Source: Verrucomicrobiia bacterium
GTDB taxonomy: Bacteria; Verrucomicrobiota; Verrucomicrobiia; Limisphaerales; UBA11358
Length of the DNA stretch: 8,001 bases
Direction of reading: 5' to 3'
Assembly (NCBI GenBank): GCA_030044395.1
Contig: JASHVW010000374.1
Coordinates: 1 to 8,001, forward strand
The notes under the pieces were generated by a model. That model did not search any database and was not told where the DNA came from. It saw only the letters and a program-made list of their open reading frames with translations. A program made the translations under genes and the position numbers. Below, piece after piece: positions 1-5,072 of the stretch (positions are counted from its first letter, which is position 1; the number at the start of each line of letters is the position of its first letter).

Positions 1-831
1 GTATGGAGCCAGCGCGAAGGTTATCCGGGCGATACGCGTTACCGCGATTTTTACCGGGACATCGGCTTTGATCTGGATTTTGATTATGTGAAGCCGTACC
101 TGCCGGCGGCGGACAGCCGCGGATTCACCGGCATCAAGTATTATCGGATCACGGGGGCGCCGACCAAGGAGATTTATGATCGCGGGGCGGCGTTACACGC
201 GGCCGGCGAGCACGCGCAACATTTTCTGAACGAACGGGTCGCGCAGATCAGCCGACTCGCGGGACTGTTGGACCGTCCGCCGCTGATTGTGGCGCCGTAC
301 GACGCTGAATTGTTCGGGCATTGGTGGTATGAAGGCCCTGAATTTCTGGATTATTTTGCGCGCAAATTATTTTACGACCAGAAGGTGGCGGGCTTGATGA
401 CACCCGGAGATTATTTGCATCGTTACCCGACCAACCAGATAGCCACGCCGAGCGCATCGAGCTGGGGTGAAGAGGGGTATCTGAGGACCTGGCTGAACGA
501 GAAGAACGAATGGATTTATCCGCATCTGCAAATTGCGCAGGAGCGGATGAACGGCCTGGCAAGGAAATATCCGAGGGTGAGTGGGTTGAAGGCCCGGGCG
601 TTGAAACAGGCCGCGCGCGAATTGCTGCTGGCTCAGGCGAGCGATTGGCCGTTCATCATGCGCGCGGGCACCAGCCCGGAATACGCGCGGCGGCGGCTCA
701 AAGACCATTTGCTCCGGTTTATTTCATTGCACGACCAAATTACGGCAACAGGGATTGATGAAAAATGGCTGGCCGATATCGAATCGCGGGACAATATCTT
801 CCCGGAGGCAAATTGGAGTTATTGGAAATGA
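1..831 (+). CDS. GH57-type 1,4-alpha-glucan branching enzyme (DUF1957 C-terminal domain), 5'-truncated by the window edge
   Basis: Only the last 276 codons are visible; the frame is open from base 1, so the start and the N-terminal half of the GH57 barrel lie to the left. The product should create alpha-1,6 branches in glycogen or a related alpha-glucan in the cytoplasm. Family signatures seen, in visible numbering: WSQREGYPGD near residue 2, TGIKYYRITG near 43-52, and APYDAELFGHWWYEG near 98-112. By family comparison the Asp in that last motif (residue 101, codon 301-303) is the catalytic acid/base (Asp354 of Thermococcus TK1436). SSWGEEGY followed nine residues later by the Trp of TWLN matches the tryptophan pair that lines the acceptor groove (Trp407/Trp416 of TK1436). 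The nucleophile Glu is outside the window. The C-terminal ERD-like/IFP ending (SRDNIFPEANW) is typical. The GTG at 88 lies inside conserved sequence and is not the true start. It converges on trpE with a 75-nt gap. Confidence 0.93.
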   Translation, partial: VWSQREGYPGDTRYRDFYRDIGFDLDFDYVKPYLPAADSRGFTGIKYYRITGAPTKEIYDRGAALHAAGEHAQHFLNERVAQISRLAGLLDRPPLIVAPYDAELFGHWWYEGPEFLDYFARKLFYDQKVAGLMTPGDYLHRYPTNQIATPSASSWGEEGYLRTWLNEKNEWIYPHLQIAQERMNGLARKYPRVSGLKARALKQAARELLLAQASDWPFIMRAGTSPEYARRRLKDHLLRFISLHDQITATGIDEKWLADIESRDNIFPEANWSYWK

Positions 832-906
832 AAACGGGATGGTGAAGTCGGATGTCGCGCGCGGCGGATTTTTGCAGGCGAAACTGAACGGCTTCTGAAG
901 TCATGA

Positions 907-2406
907 CTAGCCCGAAAAACTTTCTGCCATGGCCACGGCTTTGCGCATGGCCATCGCCTTGTTGACCGTTTCCTGAAATTCGCCCTCGGGTGTCGAATCG
1001 GCGACCCAGCCGCCTCCGGCTTGCACGTAAGCCTTGCCGCCCTTGATGAGCGCCGTGCGCAAGGTAATGCAGGTATCCAAATTTCCGTTGAAGGAAAAAT
1101 AGCCGACGCACCCGGCGTAGGGGCCGCGCGCGGTTTGTTCCAGTTCGGAAATAATCTGCATGGCGCGAATTTTCGGCGCGCCACTGACTGTTCCCGCTGG
1201 AAAGGTCGCCCGCATCAAATCATATGGTGTCTTACCAGCGGAAAGTTTTCCCTCGACTTGTGTTACGATGTGCATTACGTGGCTGTAACGCTCGATCACC
1301 ATCAACTCCTTCACCGACACGCTACCGAAATCGCAGACGCGGCCAATGTCATTGCGCGCCAGGTCCACCAGCATGACGTGCTCGGCGCGTTCCTTGGGAT
1401 CGGCAAGCAATTCCTTTTCCAACGCCAAATCCTCTTCCTCATTCTTCCCGCGCCGGCGGGTTCCGGCAATGGGGCGAATCTCAACCCTGCCCTCTTCACA
1501 ACGGACGTGAATTTCCGGCGAGGCGCCGACGAGCGAAAAGCCGTCCAGTTCAAGCAGGAAGAGATACGGCGAAGGATTGATAGAGCGCACGGCGCGGTAA
1601 ATGTCCAGCGGCGCGGCCTTGACCGGCGCGGAAAATCGCTGCGAACCGACCACCTGGATGACGTCCCCGGCGTGGATGTATTTCCGGACGGTTTCGACGT
1701 TGGCACAGAATTTATCCTTCGATTGGTTGGAGACAAATTCAACGGCAGGAATATCGTTGAGTGCCGCGACGGCATTGTATTGGCTCGGCTGTTCGAGCAG
1801 TGAAACGATGCGGTCAATCTCGCTGGCCGCGTTTTCGTAGGCCTCAGCGGGGCTATCCGCGCCTTCCAGAACGGCGTTGACGAGAATGGTGATGGTTTGC
1901 GCGACGCGGTCAAAAATCAAAAGCTCGTCGGCAACGAGAAAATAAATAACCGGCGTTTTCAATTCATCCACGGACGGGCGCGGCACGACCGGTTCGATGT
2001 CATGGATAAACTCATAGCCAATGAATCCGACGGCACCGCCGGTGAAACGCGGCAGGTTGGGCAAGGCGACCACGCGGTATTTTTTCATCACTCGTTCGAC
2101 GATTTGCAGTCCGTCCTTCACATCCCTGCCAACCGTAGAACGTTCGATGACCCGCCCGTTTTCAACGACTTCCACGCAGTCACCGGTTTGTTTGATGACG
2201 GCGCGCGGATTGCAGCCGACAAAGGAATAACGTCCGATATGTTCGCCGCCGGCGACTGACTCGAAGAGAAACGATTCGTCCCGCCCGCGGATTTTGAGGT
2301 AGGCCGAGAGCGGGGTCTCGAAATCCGCGAGAATGCGGCGCGTCACCGGAATCAGGTTTCCCTGCGCGGCCAATTTGACAAATTCATCAAGCGTTGGCGA
2401 ATACAT
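907..2406 (-). CDS. trpE: Anthranilate synthase component I
   Basis: 499 aa, normal family length. It converts chorismate to anthranilate plus pyruvate, using ammonia supplied by a TrpG glutaminase subunit; this is the first committed step of tryptophan synthesis. The N-terminal regulatory domain (about 1-200) has the feedback-site element LFES (47-50) followed by GRYSFVG. The chorismate-binding domain (about 230-495) shows GDVIQVVGSQRF (247-258), RPIAGTRR (311-318), AEHVMLVDLARND (341-353, with the Mg-binding Glu342), YSHVMHI (374-380), GTVSGAPK (405-412) and PEGE (473-476, second metal Glu476). The segment usually written QAGAGIVADS reads QAGGGWVADS (462-471), a double change. The ATG at 2406 is chosen because MYSPTLDEF and the IPVTRRILADFETP stretch match the usual N terminus; no clear Shine-Dalgarno is seen. 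It starts 6 nt after the hisI stop, so the two are probably co-transcribed and translationally coupled. No trpG is adjacent. PabB is less likely, given the TrpE-type N-terminal domain. Confidence 0.97.
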   Translation of the reverse strand: MYSPTLDEFVKLAAQGNLIPVTRRILADFETPLSAYLKIRGRDESFLFESVAGGEHIGRYSFVGCNPRAVIKQTGDCVEVVENGRVIERSTVGRDVKDGLQIVERVMKKYRVVALPNLPRFTGGAVGFIGYEFIHDIEPVVPRPSVDELKTPVIYFLVADELLIFDRVAQTITILVNAVLEGADSPAEAYENAASEIDRIVSLLEQPSQYNAVAALNDIPAVEFVSNQSKDKFCANVETVRKYIHAGDVIQVVGSQRFSAPVKAAPLDIYRAVRSINPSPYLFLLELDGFSLVGASPEIHVRCEEGRVEIRPIAGTRRRGKNEEEDLALEKELLADPKERAEHVMLVDLARNDIGRVCDFGSVSVKELMVIERYSHVMHIVTQVEGKLSAGKTPYDLMRATFPAGTVSGAPKIRAMQIISELEQTARGPYAGCVGYFSFNGNLDTCITLRTALIKGGKAYVQAGGGWVADSTPEGEFQETVNKAMAMRKAVAMAESFSG

Positions 2407-2412
2407 GGCAAA

Positions 2413-2796
2413 TCATTTCTTTTTATAAATCTCTTCCGGTTTTTGCAGTTGGGCCTCGGTGATTTTGAAACCTCCATTTTCCACCGACCGGAAGAAACAG
2501 GATTTGTACCCTTCATGGCAGGCGGCGCCGGATTGCTCGACCTGGATGAGCAAGACGTCTCCATCGCAATCAAATGCGATGTCGTTGACGGTTTGAGTAT
2601 GGCCGCTTTCCTCGCCTTTCATCCAGAATTTTCGCCGCGAACGGCTCCAGAAATGGGTTTTACCCGTAGCCACAGTCATTTCCAGAGACGCCCGGTTCAT
2701 CCAGGCGAACATCAGCACCCGCCCGGTTTTTTGCTCCTGAATAATCGCCGGAATCAAGCCATTCGCGTCAAACTTTAGTTGGTCATAAAAGCTCAC
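2413..2796 (-). CDS. hisI: Phosphoribosyl-AMP cyclohydrolase (monofunctional HisI)
   Basis: 127 aa from a GTG start. It hydrolyses the purine ring of phosphoribosyl-AMP, the third step of histidine synthesis, as a cytoplasmic metal-dependent dimer. Signatures: FAWMNRASL (30-38), THFWSRSRRKFWMKGEESG (47-65), the Mg-binding DCDGD (76-80) and ACHEGYKSCFF (92-102). Cys77, Cys93 and Cys100 keep the 16- and 7-residue spacing of the three zinc-binding Cys of the archaeal enzyme. There is no HisE pyrophosphohydrolase domain at the C terminus, so this is the single-domain form. The reading frame stays open far upstream through the antisense of the TPR gene tail, but homology starts at about FYDQLKFDANGLIP. 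The GTG at 2796 is the only start codon nearby. No Shine-Dalgarno precedes it; the leader is a pyrimidine repeat. It lies 43 nt after the TPR gene stop and 6 nt before trpE. No other his gene is visible. Confidence 0.95.
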   Translation of the reverse strand: MSFYDQLKFDANGLIPAIIQEQKTGRVLMFAWMNRASLEMTVATGKTHFWSRSRRKFWMKGEESGHTQTVNDIAFDCDGDVLLIQVEQSGAACHEGYKSCFFRSVENGGFKITEAQLQKPEEIYKKK

Positions 2797-2804
2797 ACTC
2801 GGTA

Positions 2805-2832
2805 GGATGCAGAAGGAAGAAGGAAGAATGAA
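2805..2832 (-). repeat. Degenerate pyrimidine heptamer repeat, four units, ahead of hisI
   Basis: Read on the minus strand, the spacer between the TPR stop and the hisI GTG contains four contiguous 7-nt units: TTCATTC, TTCCTTC, TTCCTTC and TGCATCC. Two units are identical and the others differ at two or three positions. The tract is almost all pyrimidine on the sense strand and fills most of the 43-nt gap. It leaves no room for a purine-rich ribosome binding site close to the hisI start. Heptamer tandem repeats between genes are well known in cyanobacteria (STRR elements). I believe similar pyrimidine heptamers occur in Verrucomicrobiota, but I cannot verify that here. Confidence 0.7.
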
Positions 2833-2839
2833 GGAAAAA

Positions 2840-4021
2840 CTAATTCTGCAACGGGCGCGGGGCCGGCGGGGCCACCTCGAGATTATTGAGCAGATTCGTG
2901 GGAGCCGCCAGCGCGTTGGTCGCCTGCGCCTGCAATGGTTCCAATGACTTCGGCTGGGGACCGGGTGGAACATTGGTCAAGACGCTCACCTCTTTCGGAG
3001 AAAACGGCGGCGGATTGGCGGCCGAAGCGTTGTTCGTCATTAAACGGTTTATGGCGGCATTCGTGTTTTGCAAATTACGCGGCACGGAATTCGTCCGGGC
3101 ATTTTCCTTTGCCACGAGGTTGCGTTCAAGGCGGCTCTTCAGGTCGGCATACATGGAGTTGGTCACCGCTTGGAGTTGAACGCGGGCCTCCGCATAACGG
3201 CCGGCGGCGATTTTTATTCGCGCCAGGTGGATATAGACGCCTTCCCGCTCGGCATCGTTGTGTGCGGCGCTCAAGGCGTTGGTCCACGCGACGAGCGCGT
3301 CATTCGTGCGCAAGGGACGGATGCCGTAATAACTTTCGGCATAATCGCTGGCGAGCTCAAAATCGTCGGGCGCCAGTTGGATGGCCTTGCGGTAAAGCGC
3401 CAGGGATTTGTCGAACACCTGCGGCTCGGTAATTTTATAAAATGCCATCGCGTCCCGACGGAATAGGTACACGGTGGTGGCCAGGTTTTCATAATAAACC
3501 GGTTCGGTGGGGTTCAAAGCGATCGCCTTTTGATAATCGATAAATGCATTTGTAATCGGGCCGTTTTCGCCATAATAGTTAGCAAGCCCATTCCACGCCG
3601 CGGGATCTTTCGGATCCAGCTTGCTCGCGGTTTCAAATTCTCCCGCCGCCAAATCCTCCTTGCCGATATCATTCAAAAAGCTGCCGTAGGCCAGATGGCC
3701 GGGCGCATAATCTGGATGTTGCCTCAAAAATTCCTCGTATTTCTCCCGCACCTGGTCCAATCGGGCGTTAATCCGGTCATTCAACTCACTTCTGGTTTCG
3801 CCTCCGCCTTTTGCCGCCGCGGCATTGTTGTCGCGAATCCATTGGTCCACTTCATCCATCGCCGCGTCGTCATCGGTCATCACGTCGTCCAATTGCTGTT
3901 TCACGGGATCATTGGAACTGACCGTGGTAGCATTGGTTTCCTCCTGGATTAGATTGGTAACGTCCGATGGCTGGCTGGCAGCCAGCATCGCACCGAGGAA
4001 CCCGACAAAAAAGCAATTCAC
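2840..4021 (-). CDS. Exported tetratricopeptide-repeat protein with Asn/Pro/Ala-rich tail
   Basis: 393 aa from GTG at 4021. Residues 1-16 (MNCFFVGFLGAMLAAS) look like a short signal peptide: strongly hydrophobic, with a small-residue LAAS cleavage site, but unusual in lacking a basic residue in the n-region. Residues 17-75 are acidic and Asn/Ala-rich. A charged helix (78-100) leads into about five TPR-like helix pairs at roughly 105-138, 139-172, 173-220 (with an insertion), 221-255 and 258-290, several ending in the typical ALNPTE or LAPDD turn. Residues 300-393 are low-complexity Asn/Pro/Ala. The dipeptide Thr-Asn occurs 12 times. TPRs mediate protein contacts; no catalytic domain is visible and I assign no specific role. 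A TAA lies in frame four codons upstream, so the start can only be GTG 4021 or ATG 3988; the GTG keeps the full signal peptide. Periplasmic or surface location is inferred. It precedes hisI-trpE by 43 nt, with no obvious functional link. Confidence 0.85.
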   Translation of the reverse strand: MNCFFVGFLGAMLAASQPSDVTNLIQEETNATTVSSNDPVKQQLDDVMTDDDAAMDEVDQWIRDNNAAAAKGGGETRSELNDRINARLDQVREKYEEFLRQHPDYAPGHLAYGSFLNDIGKEDLAAGEFETASKLDPKDPAAWNGLANYYGENGPITNAFIDYQKAIALNPTEPVYYENLATTVYLFRRDAMAFYKITEPQVFDKSLALYRKAIQLAPDDFELASDYAESYYGIRPLRTNDALVAWTNALSAAHNDAEREGVYIHLARIKIAAGRYAEARVQLQAVTNSMYADLKSRLERNLVAKENARTNSVPRNLQNTNAAINRLMTNNASAANPPPFSPKEVSVLTNVPPGPQPKSLEPLQAQATNALAAPTNLLNNLEVAPPAPRPLQN

Positions 4022-4029
4022 GCGGACGG

Positions 4030-4038
4030 ATTATAGCA
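4030..4038 (-). promoter_or_regulatory. Extended -10 promoter TGCTATAAT abutting the TPR gene start
   Basis: On the minus strand the nine bases TGCTATAAT are a perfect extended -10 (TG-N-TATAAT). Eight bases separate it from the GTG at 4021, so transcription would begin within about 0-2 nt of the start codon and the mRNA would be essentially leaderless. No good -35 hexamer lies 16-18 nt upstream, which an extended -10 can tolerate. It sits in the 62-nt gap after the CBM48 gene stop. Confidence 0.6.
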
Positions 4039-4083
4039 TCCACACGCGCGGAGTCGAGTGCGCAAGGCAAAGGAGAATCAGAA

Positions 4084-4383
4084 TCAGCCGACCTGACGCA
4101 TCATGTTTTGGCCGCCGAACGGGTTTGGCTCACGCAAGGCGCATTCGGGATCATCGCGCCATTCGCCATCCACCATAAAACGGTAATGATGCACGCCGGG
4201 CGACAGTTCCACTTTGGTTTTCCACACTCCATCCGGTTGCTTCTGGAGGGTAATCGGATGTTGTTGCCATTGAGTGAAGTCGCCCACCAATTGCACCGTC
4301 ATCGCGCTGGGCGAGCGCAGTGCAAATGTTTGGACGTGGCTTCCTCCATTGCCGTCATTTTTCGATGTCGTTTTCTTTGCCAT
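4084..4383 (-). CDS. Small stand-alone CBM48/AMPK-beta-like glycogen-binding protein
   Basis: 99 aa, starting MAKKTTSKNDGNGG and consisting of a polar, basic 15-residue tail plus one immunoglobulin-like early-set domain. The domain matches CBM48 (isoamylase N-terminal and AMPK-beta glycogen-binding families): VQLVGDFTQW (about 30-39), GVWKTKVELSPGVHHYRFMVDG (about 52-73), then GEWRDDP and NPFGGQNMMRQV to the end. Residues expected to touch sugar in AMPK-beta line up: Trp of FTQW (Trp100), Arg of YRFMVDG (usually Lys126), Trp of GEW (Trp133) and Asn of GGQN (Asn150). No catalytic domain, signal peptide or membrane segment is present, so it is probably a cytoplasmic glycogen-binding or adaptor protein. 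ATG 4383 is preferred over an in-frame TTG two codons upstream because GGAAAGGA ends 7 nt before the ATG. A GH57 branching enzyme lies in the same window, though about 3.3 kb away. Partner unknown. Confidence 0.88.
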   Translation of the reverse strand: MAKKTTSKNDGNGGSHVQTFALRSPSAMTVQLVGDFTQWQQHPITLQKQPDGVWKTKVELSPGVHHYRFMVDGEWRDDPECALREPNPFGGQNMMRQVG

Positions 4384-4390
4384 AATCAAT

Positions 4391-4398
4391 TCCTTTCC
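4391..4398 (-). promoter_or_regulatory. Shine-Dalgarno site of the CBM48-like gene
   Basis: GGAAAGGA on the minus strand ends 7 nt before ATG 4383. It decides the start against the TTG at 4389, which would be only one base from the site. It is the clearest ribosome binding site in the window. Confidence 0.75.
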
Positions 4399-4406
4399 GG
4401 GGCAGA

Positions 4407-4435
4407 AGTAAAGCGCCCCCTAAAAACTAGCTCAA
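4407..4435 (-). promoter_or_regulatory. Possible sigma-70-type promoter for the CBM48-like gene
   Basis: On the minus strand TTGAGC (4430-4435) and TTTACT (4407-4412) are separated by exactly 17 nt, each matching four of six consensus positions. Initiation about 7 nt downstream would leave a leader of roughly 17 nt carrying the Shine-Dalgarno site. Both hexamers are only moderate matches, so this is suggestive. Confidence 0.35.
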
Positions 4436-4474
4436 GATACAGACAATGCAAATGGAGCGGCTGCTCAAAAATCC

Positions 4475-4888
4475 TTAGACGGGAAATTGCATCGAAAAAT
4501 GACCCTCCTTTTTGGGCCTTTCCACCAAATGCAGCAGATTTCCTTCGCAATCGGCAAAGAACAAGACACTTCCACCGCCCGCCGCCGGGCGGATAACTTC
4601 CGAAAACCTAACGCCACGCCGTTCCAATTCGGCTTTGGCCTCGTTGATGGAATCCACGCGCAGGGCGAGATGGCGGAACCCGGCCAGTTTGTTATTGCCG
4701 CGATTTTCGGGCGCGGCTTCGGCGGCGTAGATTTCAAACCAGCCGCCACCGGGCAACGCCAGCAGGCACGTCGGCGGCGTCTGGCCGTTGTTGAAAATTT
4801 CCCGCGCGCCCAACACAAGCTCATACCAGTCCTTTAAAGCGGCCGGGTCGGGTGAGGGAATAGCGACATGCTCCAACACAATATTCAT
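4475..4888 (-). CDS. VOC-superfamily (glyoxalase/bleomycin-resistance fold) protein
   Basis: 137 aa, the usual length of a two-module betaalphabetabetabeta VOC protein. The N-terminal module runs from LEHVAIPSPD to GGGWFEIYAAE (about 5-57) and the C-terminal module from FRHLALRVDS to GNLLHLVERP (about 71-125). The four canonical metal positions are all occupied: His7, Glu52, His73 and Glu123, so it may be a metal-dependent lyase, isomerase, dioxygenase or thiol transferase. The substrate cannot be read from sequence; cytoplasmic location is inferred from the lack of a signal peptide. ATG 4888 is chosen because it places the first beta strand at residue 3, as is normal. An in-frame ATG at 4924 is preceded by purine-rich GGAAGAA and would add 12 residues, and cannot be excluded. 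The much longer open frame upstream is antisense to eda and is not coding. It is divergent from eda and 91 nt upstream of the CBM48 gene. Confidence 0.88.
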   Translation of the reverse strand: MNIVLEHVAIPSPDPAALKDWYELVLGAREIFNNGQTPPTCLLALPGGGWFEIYAAEAAPENRGNNKLAGFRHLALRVDSINEAKAELERRGVRFSEVIRPAAGGGSVLFFADCEGNLLHLVERPKKEGHFSMQFPV

Positions 4889-4904
4889 CGTTAAACTGTA
4901 ACAG

Positions 4905-4918
4905 CCGATGTGAATCGG
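4905..4918. repeat. Short perfect inverted repeat CCGAT-GTGA-ATCGG
   Basis: A 5-bp perfect inverted repeat with a 4-nt centre, extendable by one G-T and one A-T pair. It lies 16 nt upstream of the VOC ATG at 4888. It could be a small operator or a weak hairpin in the VOC leader; if the ATG at 4924 is used it is simply coding sequence. Short enough to be chance. Confidence 0.35.
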
Positions 4919-4936
4919 TTCCATAATTTCTTCCGT

Positions 4937-4965
4937 CTTGTACCGCGATCCGCCCCAATGGTAAA
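4937..4965 (-). promoter_or_regulatory. Weak promoter-like element upstream of the VOC gene
   Basis: Minus-strand TTTACC (4960-4965) and TACAAG (4937-4942) are spaced by 17 nt, each four of six to consensus. The -35-like hexamer falls inside one unit of the GGTAAAAC tandem repeat. Initiation near 4930 would favour the VOC start at 4888 over 4924. Confidence 0.25.
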
Positions 4966-4975
4966 ACGGTAAAAC
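4960..4975. repeat. Tandem 8-bp repeat GGTAAAAC x2
   Basis: Two exact, adjacent copies of GGTAAAAC (4960-4967 and 4968-4975) in the intergenic region between the divergent VOC and eda genes. It could be a regulator binding site or a chance duplication. Confidence 0.5.
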
Positions 4976-5019
4976 CGGCGGCATCCTGGACGGAAGCAAC
5001 ATTTGGGAAAGGGTCACGA

Positions 5020-5052
5020 CCGGCCAAATTTTAGATTCACTTGAGCCGGCCA
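5020..5052. repeat. Direct repeat CCGGCCA with 26-nt spacing upstream of eda
   Basis: CCGGCCA occurs at 5020-5026 and 5046-5052, each followed by an AT-rich run containing TTTT. The second copy falls between the possible -35 and -10 of eda and the first lies just upstream of the -35. That is a plausible arrangement for a regulator that loops or occludes the promoter. Function is inferred only. Confidence 0.4.
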
Positions 5053-5063
5053 TTTTGTATGCT
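5036..5063 (+). promoter_or_regulatory. Possible eda promoter
   Basis: TTCACT (5036-5041) and TATGCT (5058-5063), 16 nt apart, each match four of six consensus positions. The expected start of transcription, about 5070, is only 2-4 nt before the eda ATG, which would make a near-leaderless mRNA; no Shine-Dalgarno is seen before that ATG. Weak evidence. Confidence 0.3.
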
Positions 5064-5072
5064 CCCAATTTT

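Noticed and set aside
88..831. GTG at 88 as the start of a separate 247-aa gene
   Set aside because: Conserved branching-enzyme sequence continues upstream in the same frame to base 1, so this is an internal codon of a truncated gene.
853..873. Possible intrinsic terminator after the GH57 gene (GTCG-CGCG-CGGC then TTTTT)
   Set aside because: The stem is only four pairs with a wobble pair, and three bases separate it from the T-run; too weak to call, though it is the only candidate in the 832-906 gap.
900..907. 8-bp palindrome GTCATGAC at the trpE end
   Set aside because: No loop, no second copy seen, and an 8-bp palindrome is expected by chance at this length.
1021..1803. 260-aa open frame on the plus strand opposite trpE
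   Set aside because: It is fully antisense to conserved trpE codons; the translation shows no recognisable domain and has the His/Arg/Gly bias usual for shadows of GC-rich genes.
2413..2973. hisI extended to a 186-aa protein
   Set aside because: The first 59 codons are the antiparallel-independent alternate frame of the TPR gene tail and the heptamer spacer; they are Arg/Pro/Ser-rich with no homology to HisI.
4455..4466. GAGC-GGCT-GCTC hairpin with a run of A on its plus-strand right side, after the VOC stop
   Set aside because: For the minus-strand VOC transcript the T-run precedes rather than follows the stem, and the stem is only four pairs, so it does not fit an intrinsic terminator.
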